Assembly: GCF_900099735.1 (NCBI RefSeq)
Contig: NZ_FNDT01000001.1
Coordinates: forward strand, 248,001-312,000
DNA length: 64,000 nt
Direction of reading: 5' to 3'
Source of the DNA: Arthrobacter subterraneus
GTDB lineage: Bacteria > Actinomycetota > Actinomycetes > Actinomycetales > Micrococcaceae
The notes under the pieces are model-generated. The model saw only the letters and a program-made list of their open reading frames with translations, searched no databases and had not been told where the DNA came from. Positions 20,946-30,112 of the stretch are shown here, piece after piece; position 1 is the first letter of the stretch; the number at the start of each line of letters is the position of its first letter. The position numbers and the translations under genes are program-made.

Positions 20946-21881
20946 ATGATGCTGGTGTTCCTGTACGGGACGGCGTTGGTTCTTGCGGCGCTCGGACTAC
21001 TCTTCTTCGCTACGCGACCGCACCAGTCCGCGGTCCCTTTGGACCGTCGTCGTCCACCGGTTGAGGAGTCAGACTCCAAGCTCACCCGGTTCGCGGGATC
21101 AGCGGTGAGGGCCGTGGAGCGATTCCTGAAGAAGCGGCCGCAGCGGCTCTACCGTCCCGAGCTACTGGAATTGGCCGGCGTACGACTGACGCAGGCGGAC
21201 ATGTTCCTGCTTGTCATTGCCGGCGGCCTCGGCGGACTGGCCCTCGGACTCGTGGTGGGCAGTCCTGTGCTGGGGGTCCTGTTTCTCCTTCTGGCTCCGC
21301 TAGTGGCCCACCTCGCACTGATCTTCCGCATCGCCCGAAGGCGTGCGAAGTTCGAAAACCAGCTCGGCGATACCCTGCAGCTTCTCACCGGCGGCCTGCG
21401 GGCCGGCCACAGTATTCTGCGGGCTATCGACGCCGCCGCTATCGAGGCCGACGCTCCCACCTCGGACGAGATGCGCCGCGTTGTCACGGAGACCAGCCTG
21501 GGCAAGGACCTGCTTGCGTCCCTGACCGACACCGCCAACCGCATGGAGAGCGAAGACTTCACCTGGATAGCCCAAGCTATCCAGATCAACCGCGAGGTCG
21601 GCGGAGACCTGGCGGATGTTCTTGACCAGGTGGGCGAGACCATACGCGAGCGAAGCGAAATCAAGGGACAGATCCGTGCTCTCGCCGCGGAAGGAAAGTT
21701 CTCCGCATACATTCTCGTCGCGCTGCCGTTCGCAATCGGCGCCATGCTCGCCGTGGTGAGCCCCGGCTACGTCGACCCGCTGTTCGAAGAGCCGCTCGGC
21801 TGGGTCATGATCGGCGCCTCGGTGGTCATGATGACCATCGGCAGCCTGTGGCTGCGCAAAATCATCGATCTGAAGTTCTAG
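20946..21881 (+). CDS. tadB: TadB inner-membrane platform protein
   Basis: TadB is one half of the T2SF-like membrane platform on which TadA works. The 311-residue protein has an N-terminal helix (about 3-22), a paired-helix region near 79-115, the T2SF domain around 135-260 (FENQLGDTLQLLTGGLRAGHS, EDFTWIAQAIQINREVGGDLADVLDQV) and two C-terminal helices. The ATG lies four bases after the tadA stop. AGGTAGCGCC gives a weak ribosome-binding site. Confidence 0.9.
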   Translation: MMLVFLYGTALVLAALGLLFFATRPHQSAVPLDRRRPPVEESDSKLTRFAGSAVRAVERFLKKRPQRLYRPELLELAGVRLTQADMFLLVIAGGLGGLALGLVVGSPVLGVLFLLLAPLVAHLALIFRIARRRAKFENQLGDTLQLLTGGLRAGHSILRAIDAAAIEADAPTSDEMRRVVTETSLGKDLLASLTDTANRMESEDFTWIAQAIQINREVGGDLADVLDQVGETIRERSEIKGQIRALAAEGKFSAYILVALPFAIGAMLAVVSPGYVDPLFEEPLGWVMIGASVVMMTIGSLWLRKIIDLKF

Positions 21882-21890
21882 GAGGCCGGC

Positions 21891-22775
21891 GTGAATCCAG
21901 TGCTGTTGACATCCCTGCTGCTCGTCGCCGCTCCCCTCGGATACCTGGCGTGGGCTTTACTAGACCCCGGAAACAAGATCTACAAGAGCGTCCAGGCGAA
22001 CCTCACCCGCGGCATAAGCGCGTCCGAGGAGGTCCGTAGTGACCGCTTCGGCGCTTTGGCGCGCATTGGATTCAGGCTGACGCCGGCGTCGTACATCGAG
22101 AAACTGGACAAGCTGCTCGCCCTCGCCGGGCGCCCCGCAACACTGCCCCTGGGGCGCGTGTTGGGCGCCAAGCCCGCGCTCTGCCTCGTCGGTGCAGGCC
22201 TGGGCTATCTCATGGCGAGCGCCGCCCAGAAACCCATGATCACCATGCTCGCAATCTTCCTGACCGTGCTCGGGTACTTCATTCCGGACCTCCTGCTCTA
22301 CAGCAAGGGCCAGGAACGGCAGAAGGCCATGCAGCTGGAACTGGCGAACACCCTGGACCAGATGCTCATTTCGGTCGAAGCCGGCCTCGGTTTCGAAAGC
22401 GCCATGCAGCGGGCAGGCGAAACAGGTAAAGGCCCGCTCGCCGAGGAACTGGTCCGCACCCTGCAGGACATGCAGGTGGGCCGGAGCCGGCGCGAGTCCT
22501 ACCTCGCTCTCGCGGACCGCACGACCATCCCGGAGCTCCGCAGCTTCGTCAAGGCGATCGTCCAGGCGGACGCCTACGGCATCGCGCTCAGCGGCGTCCT
22601 CCGTATCCAGGCGAAGGTGATGCGCGTCAAGCGGCGCCAGCGGGCCGAGGAAAAGGCCATGAAGCTGCCCGTGACCGTGCTGTTTCCGCTGCTGTTCTTC
22701 ATTTTCCCCGTGCTGTTCATCATTATTCTCGGGCCGGCAATCATCAACGCCATTGCGACGTTCAGCGGCTCCTGA
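21891..22775 (+). CDS. tadC: TadC inner-membrane platform protein
   Basis: TadC pairs with TadB in the pilus platform. The GTG at 21891 follows GGAGGCC, a good Shine-Dalgarno sequence, and lies nine bases after tadB. The 294-residue protein has an N-terminal helix, two central helices (about 98-140) and the T2SF domain (ANTLDQMLISVEAGLGFESAMQ, RSFVKAIVQADAYGIALSGVL). A final hydrophobic segment includes VTVLFPLLFFIFPVLFIIIL. It is the last recognisable pilus gene; a 108-base gap separates it from the Hpt-like gene. Confidence 0.9.
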   Translation: MNPVLLTSLLLVAAPLGYLAWALLDPGNKIYKSVQANLTRGISASEEVRSDRFGALARIGFRLTPASYIEKLDKLLALAGRPATLPLGRVLGAKPALCLVGAGLGYLMASAAQKPMITMLAIFLTVLGYFIPDLLLYSKGQERQKAMQLELANTLDQMLISVEAGLGFESAMQRAGETGKGPLAEELVRTLQDMQVGRSRRESYLALADRTTIPELRSFVKAIVQADAYGIALSGVLRIQAKVMRVKRRQRAEEKAMKLPVTVLFPLLFFIFPVLFIIILGPAIINAIATFSGS

Positions 22776-22883
22776 ACTTCAAGTTCAGAGTCGCAGAGTG
22801 CGCAAGCCGAAGAATTCCGCAGGCTTTCCACAGCATCACCCGTTTCACCCACTTCTCCTAGATTCAGAAAGTAGCGTTAGCTC

Positions 22884-23342
22884 ATGGCCCTCTCCTGCTG
22901 CAGCGCGGACGACAGTGACGCAGAACCCCTGCACTCTGTTGACGATGCTGATGCGCGGGGTGACCTGAGCGGCGGCGACCGCACAGACAGGACACCGCTG
23001 GTGGATCCTGATGTGCTCCATGATCTTGAGGATCAGCTCGACAGCGCCGCAGCCGCCCGGGCCTTTGTGCGCGATTACGTTGCTGTCTGGGATGAGCGGG
23101 AGCTGCGCCTCTCCTCGGCCGTTGCCCGCCAAAACCAGGCCGCGTCACTCGACGCAGTCCTCAGCCTCAAGATCACGTCCACCATGGTGGGAGCAACCCA
23201 ATTGGTTGCGCTGGCACGCGGGCTGGAGAAACTGCTCCGGGAAGGCAGTCTTGACGAAGCTGCGGCGGTGCTACCCCACCTGCACCGCTGTGGGCTCCGC
23301 ACCATGCGGGAACTGACGGTCATGCACCTTCAGAAGGACTAG
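22884..23342 (+). CDS. Hpt-domain-like protein lacking the phospho-accepting histidine
   Basis: After an acidic, low-complexity stretch of about 38 residues, the 152-residue product has a helical domain (about 40-150) that reads like a histidine-phosphotransfer bundle. The segment SLKITSTMVGA (94-104) matches the Hpt signature SLKGSSxxxGA, but the position where the phosphorylated His should stand is Leu93. It therefore probably cannot carry phosphate and could act as a docking or inhibitory partner of a receiver domain. It follows tadC on the same strand and ends 14 bases from the convergent response regulator. No clear Shine-Dalgarno sequence precedes the ATG. The family call is moderate; the missing His is directly visible. 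Confidence 0.65.
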   Translation: MALSCCSADDSDAEPLHSVDDADARGDLSGGDRTDRTPLVDPDVLHDLEDQLDSAAAARAFVRDYVAVWDERELRLSSAVARQNQAASLDAVLSLKITSTMVGATQLVALARGLEKLLREGSLDEAAAVLPHLHRCGLRTMRELTVMHLQKD

Positions 23343-23356
23343 ACCCGAGACAAGAT

Positions 23357-24136
23357 TCAGTCGGCGCGCCTCGGGACCAGACGATAGCCGACCCCGCGTA
23401 CGGTCATCAGCCAGCGGGGGCTTCGGGGGTCCTCCCCCAGTTTCCGGCGCAGGTTCCCGATGTGAACCTCGATGGCACGTTCATCGGCTTCACTGATGTA
23501 GGTGTCGGTCCGGTAATACTGGCCCCGGACCACCCGCACCAGGTCTCCCTTGGTGCGGACGGCGCCCGCGCTGCGCAGCAGCTCATGGAGCAGATCGAAC
23601 TCGCTGCGCGTCAGCACCAGTTCCTCGCCCCGCACGGTCACCGTCCGGGTGTCCTTATCCAGCACCAGACCGTTGTGGCGCAGAAGCGAGTCCGGCCGCG
23701 CCGGCGGTGCCGTTTCCTCCGCAGGAAGTGCCGCCGTCGTCGTTGGCTTCTCACTGGGAGGGCCACTCCGTGGCCGCCGCAGCATCGCGGCGATCCGTGC
23801 CCGCAATTCGCGTGGGCGGAACGGTTTGGTGACGTAGTCATCAGCGCCGGCCTGCAACGCGGTGAGCGTGTCGATTTCCTCGTCATGCGCAGTCAGCATG
23901 ATCACGTAGCAGTCACTGAATCCGCGGATCCGGCGCAGCACCTCATAACCGTCGATGTCCGGCAGCCCCACATCAAGGGTGACCAGAGTGGGATTGTGCT
24001 CCTTGACGGCCTCAACCCCGCTGCGTCCCTCGGCGGCCGCCTGGACCACAAATCCGGATTGCGTCAGCACCGTGCTCAAAAGGTTGCGTACGTCGAGGTC
24101 ATCCTCGATGACAACGGCTATACCTGGATCGGCCAC
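23357..24136 (-). CDS. OmpR/PhoB-type response regulator
   Basis: The 259-residue protein has a receiver domain (1-120) with acidic residues Glu11-Asp13, the phospho-acceptor Asp55 in LVTLDVGLPDIDG, Thr82 and Lys104 in YVTKPFRP. An unusually long Pro/Ala/Thr-rich linker (about 121-150) leads to a winged-helix DNA-binding domain with RSEFDLLHELLRSAG, VHIGNLRRKLGEDP and TVRGVGYRL. The GTG start has AGGAGG six bases upstream. It is divergent from the histidine kinase gene and convergent with the Hpt-like gene, which suggests a cognate pair and perhaps control of the neighbouring pilus operon. The last point is inference. Confidence 0.93.
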   Translation of the reverse strand: MADPGIAVVIEDDLDVRNLLSTVLTQSGFVVQAAAEGRSGVEAVKEHNPTLVTLDVGLPDIDGYEVLRRIRGFSDCYVIMLTAHDEEIDTLTALQAGADDYVTKPFRPRELRARIAAMLRRPRSGPPSEKPTTTAALPAEETAPPARPDSLLRHNGLVLDKDTRTVTVRGEELVLTRSEFDLLHELLRSAGAVRTKGDLVRVVRGQYYRTDTYISEADERAIEVHIGNLRRKLGEDPRSPRWLMTVRGVGYRLVPRRAD

Positions 24137-24377
24137 TATTTCCTCCTGCCCCGACAGGACTTTTGTTCTAGCTGATCACAATTGGCGGACCAGCGCGACC
24201 GTCCTGAAACTGCCGCGTGTTTCACAGCATACGCGCGGACCCACCCCAGATAGGGAACTTTGTGAACCATCTGAGAGTTCTGGTTCCCCCGGATGCGCGA
24301 AGTAGGGCCATAATGGTCGTTATGTCGTGGTCTCAGAGGCATGTCCCCAGTGTTCTGTGCGCGTGCCAGGCGACATC

Positions 24378-26036
24378 ATGAGTGAACGCGTGATGTACCT
24401 GAAAGCGAAGCACCTCTATTCAACCCTGCACTACCGCACGCGGATCGGGTTATGTGAGCTGCCGCTGGCGCTCCTTGTAGCCATCATCGCGACCATCGTC
24501 TCCATCACTGCGCCCTCCCTGTTCACCAATCCCCTGTTCCTCGGCGGACTCGTGCTGCACGCTGGACTGCTCGCCGCGAGCTTCCTGACCCCGTGGGAGA
24601 GATTCCGGCCGGGCTCCTACGTGATCATCCCGCTGCTTGACTTTGTGGCCATCGGCCTGACCCGTAACGGCTCGGTGGACGTGCTGCCCGGGCTGAGCCT
24701 TCTGGCTATATTCCCCGTAATCTGGATTTCCGCATCGGCCATACGGACGAGGCTGAGCCTGCTCGCAAGTTTCCTGGGGCCCTTCGTCATCCTCGCGGTT
24801 CCCCCGCTCCTGGGATTCGCGCCCCCCAGCCAGTTCTGGACAGCCGTGCTCCTCGGCCTGGCAATGGCCACCGTATCCGTATCCCTCCGCTTCGCCAGCC
24901 TCAACTCTGACTACAGCCAGCGCAAACTCGAAGCGTCCAAGGCGGAAGTGGACCGGCTGCAGGGCGAGAACGCCGAACGCGCCCTGGTTCTCGAAGCCAT
25001 TCTCGACACGATCGACGTCGGGCTGGTCGCCCTGGACGCACACGGCAACCGCACCCTTACCAACCGGCAGCAGCGGTCCTATGACCGCCTCGTCAAGGCC
25101 GGTGAACAGGACGACGACGGCGGCAGCCACCTCTACGCGGCGGACAAATCCACTCCGGTACAGCCCAACCGGTACCCGGTACATCGCGCGGCGGCCGGCG
25201 AGACCTTCGCCAATTACCTCGTGTGGATCGGTCCGAAGGATTCACAGCGCGCCGTGATGACCGCCGCAACCGCCATAAAGGACGGCGATGAGCAGTTCGC
25301 CGGATCGGTGATTGTCTCCAGCGACGTCACCGATATGGTCGAGGCGCTCCGCGCCAAAGAGGACTTTGTGTCGAACGTGTCACACGAGCTGTGGACGCCG
25401 CTCACCTCGATCATCGGTCACCTTGACCTGGTGCTGGATGACGAGGACCATGCCCTGCCGACCGACACCGAACGCCAGCTCTCGGTGGCCCGCCGCAACG
25501 CCGAACGGCTGTACGCGCTGGTGTCCAACCTGCTTGCCTCGGCGTCCGGGGCGGCCAGCGTTCACCTGCGCCCCACCGACCTCACGGGTCTGGTCGAGAA
25601 CAGCATCGAATCGGCCGGTCCGCAGGCTGCAGATACAGGGGTCAGTCTGAAAGCGGATGTCCCGGACATCCTCTGGACCAGCTCCGACCCCTTGCGGATC
25701 CGGCAGGTGATCGACAATCTTCTGTCCAACGCGATCAAGTATTCGCCCGACGGCGGAACCGTCACCGTACGGGCCCGCGAAGAGTGCGGCTCGGCCCTGC
25801 TCGAGGTGCAGGACACGGGCATCGGCATGTCCCCGACCGAGACCAAGCTGATCTTCGGAAAGTTCTTCCGCACGGAGGCCGCCCGTCAATCCACTATCCC
25901 CGGCGTTGGGTTGGGCCTGTCAATTACCAAGGCGATTGTCGACAGCCACGGCGGAACCATCCGCTGCACCAGCCAGCCGGGCGCGGGAACCACGTTTACG
26001 GTGACGCTGCCGCTGCACCGACCGGAACAGAACTAA
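24378..26036 (+). CDS. Membrane sensor histidine kinase
   Basis: With the ATG at 24378 the protein has 552 residues. It has about six membrane helices in the first 165 residues without a long loop, a coiled coil (RKLEASKAEVDRLQGENAE), and a PAS-like domain (about 195-310). The dimerisation/phospho-acceptor segment SHELWTPL has His336, and the HATPase domain has NLLSNAIKYS, DTGIGM and GVGLGLSI. The H-box normally reads HELRTPL; Trp replaces Arg here. A GTG at 24327 would add 17 residues. I prefer the ATG, which has a weak AGGCGA upstream, but the choice is uncertain. The divergent 240-base gap holds GAACCA and TGGTTC half-sites at about 24262-24284, a possible operator. Confidence 0.9.
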   Translation: MSERVMYLKAKHLYSTLHYRTRIGLCELPLALLVAIIATIVSITAPSLFTNPLFLGGLVLHAGLLAASFLTPWERFRPGSYVIIPLLDFVAIGLTRNGSVDVLPGLSLLAIFPVIWISASAIRTRLSLLASFLGPFVILAVPPLLGFAPPSQFWTAVLLGLAMATVSVSLRFASLNSDYSQRKLEASKAEVDRLQGENAERALVLEAILDTIDVGLVALDAHGNRTLTNRQQRSYDRLVKAGEQDDDGGSHLYAADKSTPVQPNRYPVHRAAAGETFANYLVWIGPKDSQRAVMTAATAIKDGDEQFAGSVIVSSDVTDMVEALRAKEDFVSNVSHELWTPLTSIIGHLDLVLDDEDHALPTDTERQLSVARRNAERLYALVSNLLASASGAASVHLRPTDLTGLVENSIESAGPQAADTGVSLKADVPDILWTSSDPLRIRQVIDNLLSNAIKYSPDGGTVTVRAREECGSALLEVQDTGIGMSPTETKLIFGKFFRTEAARQSTIPGVGLGLSITKAIVDSHGGTIRCTSQPGAGTTFTVTLPLHRPEQN

Positions 26037-26128
26037 CGCGGCGCGGGGCGTAGCTTTCCGCTGACGTCGGGCACCCCAGCCCCCGGGATAATGGCGAACC
26101 TCAGTCCACCGGTAAGGTCACCGAGATG

Positions 26129-26218
26129 TTGTCCCCTGTTGAATGGCGACCACCTCGTCGGCTAGTTGCTGTCCCATACCGCTACTATGCGCGCGGGTTC
26201 TTGGCATTTTCTGGGGAC
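26129..26218. mobile_element. Possible MITE or insertion-sequence remnant (weak)
   Basis: TGTCCCC at 26129-26135 and GGGGACA at 26212-26218 are terminal inverted repeats 90 bases apart. They lie in the non-coding gap between the convergent histidine kinase and truA. Pairing beyond seven bases is partial, and no target-site duplication is obvious. No transposase frame is visible. Confidence 0.2.
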
Positions 26219-26242
26219 ACGCTCTGACCGACCGAGCTGATC

Positions 26243-27169
26243 TCAGGGCTCCCGCCTGGCACGGGTGAGTTCCGCGCGGAGTGCCAGCTCGGCGGCGTCG
26301 TCGGGGTAGCGCACTTCCTCCAGCACCAGCGGGTGAGCCGGTGCGAGAACTGACCGGGCATCCTTGCGGCGGGAATGAAGCCGCTCCCCCAGCCACTCGG
26401 GCGGCTCTTCGCCGCTGCCGACGCGCAGCGCCGATCCGATGAGCGCACGCACCATGTTGTGGCAGAACGCGTCCGCCTGGACAGTGGCGCGGAGGACGCC
26501 GTCAACCTCGCGTTCAAACTCGAAACGCTGGAGTTCGCGGACAGTTGTGGCGCCGGGGCGTGGCTTGCAGAAGGCGCGGAAGTCCTGCAGGCCCAGCAGC
26601 GGCTGTGCGCCTGAGTTCAGGAGCCGCTCATCGAGTTCCTCGGAGTGCCAGAGCACAGTGCCGCGGCTCAGCGGATCCTGCAGTTCGGAGCGGTCCGCGA
26701 TGCGGTAGCTGTAACGGCGCCACAGGGCGGAGAACCGTGCGTCGAAGCCGGCGGGCGCCAGGCTGACGGCGCGCACCACTATGGGCGATGCCGGGTTCGC
26801 AGCGTAGACAGTACGGGCGGCTGCGTTGGGCGGCAGGTACCGGTTGACGGTGGCCTGGAGGCGCCGCTTCAGGGCCGCTGCGGGATCGATCTCCCGTCCG
26901 CGGCTCAGAGCAGACCACTCCGCAGGGTCCAGGTCGATGTGGGTGACCTGACCGCGGGCGTGGACGCCGGCGTCGGTCCGGCCGGCCACCGTGAGGCGGA
27001 CGTGGCGCCGGAAAAGCAGCTCAAGCCCGGATTCGATGGTTCCCTGAACGGTCGGCAGACCGGGCTGGACGGCCCAGCCGGAGAAGGGACCGCCGTCGTA
27101 CGCAAAATCGATCCGGACACGCAGATGCCCGCCATCCGCGGACGGAATGGCGGGCATCTGTTCGTTCAT
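26243..27169 (-). CDS. truA: tRNA pseudouridine synthase A
   Basis: TruA converts uridines 38-40 of the tRNA anticodon arm to pseudouridine. The 308-residue protein carries the catalytic Asp66 in AGRTDAGVHARGQV, preceded by RIDFAYDGGPFSGW. The later FCHNMVRALIGSALRVG motif is also typical. It begins 25 bases after rplQ, the last ribosomal gene of the cluster, and is presumably co-transcribed. No terminator with a T-run is visible after its stop. Confidence 0.96.
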   Translation of the reverse strand: MNEQMPAIPSADGGHLRVRIDFAYDGGPFSGWAVQPGLPTVQGTIESGLELLFRRHVRLTVAGRTDAGVHARGQVTHIDLDPAEWSALSRGREIDPAAALKRRLQATVNRYLPPNAAARTVYAANPASPIVVRAVSLAPAGFDARFSALWRRYSYRIADRSELQDPLSRGTVLWHSEELDERLLNSGAQPLLGLQDFRAFCKPRPGATTVRELQRFEFEREVDGVLRATVQADAFCHNMVRALIGSALRVGSGEEPPEWLGERLHSRRKDARSVLAPAHPLVLEEVRYPDDAAELALRAELTRARREP

Positions 27170-27194
27170 GTGTGTCAGAAGGTGCGCAGAAGAA

Positions 27195-27827
27195 CTACTT
27201 CTTCTCGTCTGCTTCCGGCACGGAGCCTTCTTCGATCACAACGGTCTCTTCAGCGTCGCCTTCGGTGGCGCTGACCGTGGTGTCTTCAGCAGCTACCTCG
27301 TCAGCCGAAGCTGCCGAGGGAGCGGACTCAGCCGACTCTGCTGAATCAGCCGACTCCGGCGAATCCGCGGACTCAGCCGACGCAACCGGAGCGGCAGCTG
27401 CAGCGTCGCGGGCAGCGGCGTTGCCTGCAGCCTGCTCGGCTTCACCGACGACGGCCTGCTTGGCGGAAACCGCCTCCAACACCAGCTCAATGACAGCCAT
27501 GGGAGCGTTGTCGCCCTTGCGGTTGCCGATCTTTGTGATGCGGGTGTAGCCACCGTTGCGGTTGGCGACAGCGGGTGCAATGTCCGTGAACAGCTCGTGG
27601 ACAACGCCCTTGTTGCTGATGACAGCAAGGACGCGACGGCGCGAGGCGAGGTCACCCTTCTTGGCGAAGGTGATCAGGCGCTCGGCGTACGGGCGCAGCC
27701 GCTTTGCCTTGGTCACCGTGGTGGTGATGCGCTTGTGCTCGAACAGCGAGGCGGCCAGGTTGGCGAGCATCAGGCGCTCGTGCGCCGGACCGCCACCGAG
27801 GCGTGGGCCCTTTGTTGGTGTGGGCAT
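27195..27827 (-). CDS. rplQ: 50S ribosomal protein L17 with long acidic tail
   Basis: The first 118 or so residues are a normal L17 ([57 protein letters not shown]). A further 90 residues rich in Ala, Ser, Glu and Asp bring the total to 210, against about 120-130 in most bacteria. The tail contains repeated ESADS-like units and ends in charged residues ([12 protein letters not shown]). It is probably disordered. It follows rpoA after 65 bases, in the usual rpoA-rplQ order. Confidence 0.97.
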   Translation of the reverse strand: MPTPTKGPRLGGGPAHERLMLANLAASLFEHKRITTTVTKAKRLRPYAERLITFAKKGDLASRRRVLAVISNKGVVHELFTDIAPAVANRNGGYTRITKIGNRKGDNAPMAVIELVLEAVSAKQAVVGEAEQAAGNAAARDAAAAAPVASAESADSPESADSAESAESAPSAASADEVAAEDTTVSATEGDAEETVVIEEGSVPEADEKK

Positions 27828-27892
27828 GATGTTTTATCTCCTCATGAGTGTGCCCGAGGCCGCATCCAACGGCGGCGCCAGGTGTCTAACGT

Positions 27893-28903
27893 TTAGAGTT
27901 CGTCGTCGCCGTAGGCGGCGTCGTCCTCTTCAATCGCAGCAGCGCGGGCCGCAAGGTCGAACCCTGGAGGGGAATCCTTCAGGGACAGACCAAGCTCAAC
28001 CAGCTTTGCCTTGACCTCATCAATGGACTTGGCACCGAAGTTGCGGATGTCCATCAGGTCAGCCTCGGAGCGAGCAACGAGTTCACCCACGGTGTGGATG
28101 CCCTCACGCTTGAGGCAGTTGTAGGAACGAACGGTGAGTTCGAGATCCTCGATCGGGAGCGCCATGTCGGCGGCGAGTGCGGCGTCGCTGGGCGACGGAC
28201 CGATCTCGATGCCTTCAGCAGCGGTGTTCAGTTCGCGGGCAAGCCCGAACAGTTCAACCAGGGTGGTGCCGGCCGAGGCAACGGCGTCGCGCGGGGCGAT
28301 GGCGTCCTTGGTCTCCACATCCACGATCAGGCGGTCGAAGTCGGTGCGCTGCTCAACACGGGTGGCTTCCACGCGGAAGGTCACCTTCAGGACCGGCGAG
28401 TAGATGGAGTCAACCGGGATGCGGCCGATCTCCGAGTCACCGGACTTGTTCTGCGAAGCGGAAACGTAGCCGCGGCCGCGCTCGATGGTCAGTTCGAGCT
28501 CGAACTTGCCCTTCGAGTTGAGGGTTGCGATGTGCAGGTCCGGGTTGTGGAATTCCACGCCGGCCGGCGGTGCGATGTCCGCTGCGGTCACGACGCCGGG
28601 TCCCTGCTTGCGCAGGTAGGCAACCACGGGCTCATCATGCTCGGAAGAAACCGCGAGGTTCTTGATGTTCAGGATGATCTCCGTGACGTCTTCCTTCACA
28701 CCGGGAACGGTGGTGAATTCATGCAGGACGCCGTCGATCCGGATGCTGGTGACAGCGGCTCCGGGAATCGAGGAGAGCAGGGTGCGGCGGAGCGAGTTGC
28801 CGAGGGTGTAGCCGAAACCGGGCTCCAGCGGTTCGATGACGAACCGCGAGCGGTTGTCAGCGACTACTTCTTCAGTCAGGGTGGGGCGCTGTGCAATGAG
28901 CAC
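27893..28903 (-). CDS. rpoA: DNA-directed RNA polymerase subunit alpha
   Basis: RpoA dimerises to start assembly of RNA polymerase, and its C-terminal domain contacts promoters and activators. The 336-residue protein has the N-terminal domain with [31 protein letters not shown]. The C-terminal domain (about 250-320) has [21 protein letters not shown] and the helix-hairpin-helix [14 protein letters not shown]. It ends in an acidic tail [13 protein letters not shown] structured 154-base gap separates it from rpsK; rpsD, often found here, is absent. Confidence 0.98.
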   Translation of the reverse strand: MLIAQRPTLTEEVVADNRSRFVIEPLEPGFGYTLGNSLRRTLLSSIPGAAVTSIRIDGVLHEFTTVPGVKEDVTEIILNIKNLAVSSEHDEPVVAYLRKQGPGVVTAADIAPPAGVEFHNPDLHIATLNSKGKFELELTIERGRGYVSASQNKSGDSEIGRIPVDSIYSPVLKVTFRVEATRVEQRTDFDRLIVDVETKDAIAPRDAVASAGTTLVELFGLARELNTAAEGIEIGPSPSDAALAADMALPIEDLELTVRSYNCLKREGIHTVGELVARSEADLMDIRNFGAKSIDEVKAKLVELGLSLKDSPPGFDLAARAAAIEEDDAAYGDDEL

Positions 28904-28980
28904 TTACATTTCCTTTCAGGGAGCATCCGCTATATGACGCAACACAAATGGTGGAAAGGGAAAGCTAGAGAGCGGAACTC

Positions 28981-29059
28981 AGTAGCTAAACGACAGTCAG
29001 CCCCAGGGTGCCCGCACTTCGGTTGAAGCGCGGGCGCACCTGGAGCCAAGGAAGCTACT
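28981..29059 (-). promoter_or_regulatory. Two-part RNA structure between rpsK and rpoA
   Basis: An imperfect stem pairs 29003-29020 with 29025-29043 around a four-base loop, with the CTTC/GAAG, CCCGC and CCAGG blocks matching. Outside it, AGTAGCT (28981-28987) pairs with AGCTACT (29053-29059), which includes the rpsK stop codon. It could slow or partly stop transcription before rpoA, or protect the mRNA end. Confidence 0.5.
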
Positions 29060-29459
29060 AGACGCGGCGGCGCTTCGGCGGGCGGCAGCCGTTGTGGGCG
29101 CTGGGGGTGACGTCCTGGATGGAGCCAACCTCGAGGCCGGCAGCCTGCAGCGAACGGATCGCGGTCTCGCGGCCGGATCCCGGGCCCTTGACGAAGACGT
29201 CGACCTTGCGGACGCCGTGCTCCTGAGCACGCTTGGCAGCAGCCTCGGCGGCAGTCTGCGCAGCGTAAGGGGTGGACTTGCGAGAGCCCTTGAAGCCAAC
29301 CTCGCCGGCGGAGGCCCAGGAGATGACAGCTCCGCTGGGGTCCGTGATCGAGACGATGGTGTTGTTGAACGTGCTCTTGATATGCGCCTGACCGAAGGCG
29401 ATATTCTTCTTGTCCTTGCGACGCGGCTTGCGCACCGCTCCACGAGTCTTGGGGGGCAT
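29058..29459 (-). CDS. rpsK: 30S ribosomal protein S11
   Basis: S11 lines the mRNA exit region of the 30S platform. The 133-residue length and motifs [27 protein letters not shown] and the C-terminal [18 protein letters not shown] are standard. The basic N-terminus [16 protein letters not shown] is typical of Gram-positive S11. It lies 111 bases after rpsM with an AGGAGAAGTA ribosome-binding site. Confidence 0.98.
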   Translation of the reverse strand: MPPKTRGAVRKPRRKDKKNIAFGQAHIKSTFNNTIVSITDPSGAVISWASAGEVGFKGSRKSTPYAAQTAAEAAAKRAQEHGVRKVDVFVKGPGSGRETAIRSLQAAGLEVGSIQDVTPSAHNGCRPPKRRRV

Positions 29460-29570
29460 TACTTCTCCTACAAAGGTTTTGGATGTTCAGGGCGGCTTAG
29501 GGGCCACCGCTGGCGAGGGTTCCCTGGCCGGACGAGCTCTTGCGAGTCGGGTTAGGGAGCCAGTGGGGAC

Positions 29571-29948
29571 TTAGCGGCCGGCCTTCTTCTTGCCTGCGAC
29601 GGTGCGCTTGGGGCCCTTGCGGGTACGCGCGTTGGTCTTGGTGCGCTGTCCGCGCACAGGAAGGCCGCGGCGGTGCCGGATGCCTTCGTAGCTGCCGATC
29701 TCAACCTTGCGGCGGATGTCTGCAGCTACCTCACGGCGGAGGTCACCCTCGACCTTGTAGTTGCCTTCAATGTAGTCGCGAAGCTGAACCAGCTCAGCGT
29801 CAGTCAGATCCTTGACGCGCGTCTCCGGGTTGATCCCGGTTTCTGCGAGCGTCTGGTCTGCACGGGTCTTGCCCACGCCGTAGATGTAGGTAAGCGCAAT
29901 GACAACCCGCTTTTCGCGGGGGATGTCTACGCCAGCGAGACGTGCCAT
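29571..29948 (-). CDS. rpsM: 30S ribosomal protein S13
   Basis: S13 is in the head of the small subunit and contacts the large subunit. The start at 29948 ([15 protein letters not shown]) gives 125 residues, the family norm. A longer reading to 30041 adds 31 unsupported residues. Motifs include [35 protein letters not shown] and the basic end. AGGAG lies about eight bases before the ATG. The 164-base gap to rpmJ holds small hairpins (CATCC-GGAA-GGATG and CCCCGG/CCGGGG). Confidence 0.98.
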   Translation of the reverse strand: MARLAGVDIPREKRVVIALTYIYGVGKTRADQTLAETGINPETRVKDLTDAELVQLRDYIEGNYKVEGDLRREVAADIRRKVEIGSYEGIRHRRGLPVRGQRTKTNARTRKGPKRTVAGKKKAGR

Positions 29949-30112
29949 AGTGGCGGTTCTCCTTTTGGTGACCGGAGGTCTGAAACAGCGCGGCCCGGAA
30001 GATCCCGGTCCCCGGCCTCCGTACCGGGGGTGTGGGCGCATCCTTCCGGATGAGCCCTGCGCTGCTTTTTTACTGTGGTGTTACTACGCGTGGGTGACCC
30101 TCAAAAGAGGAT

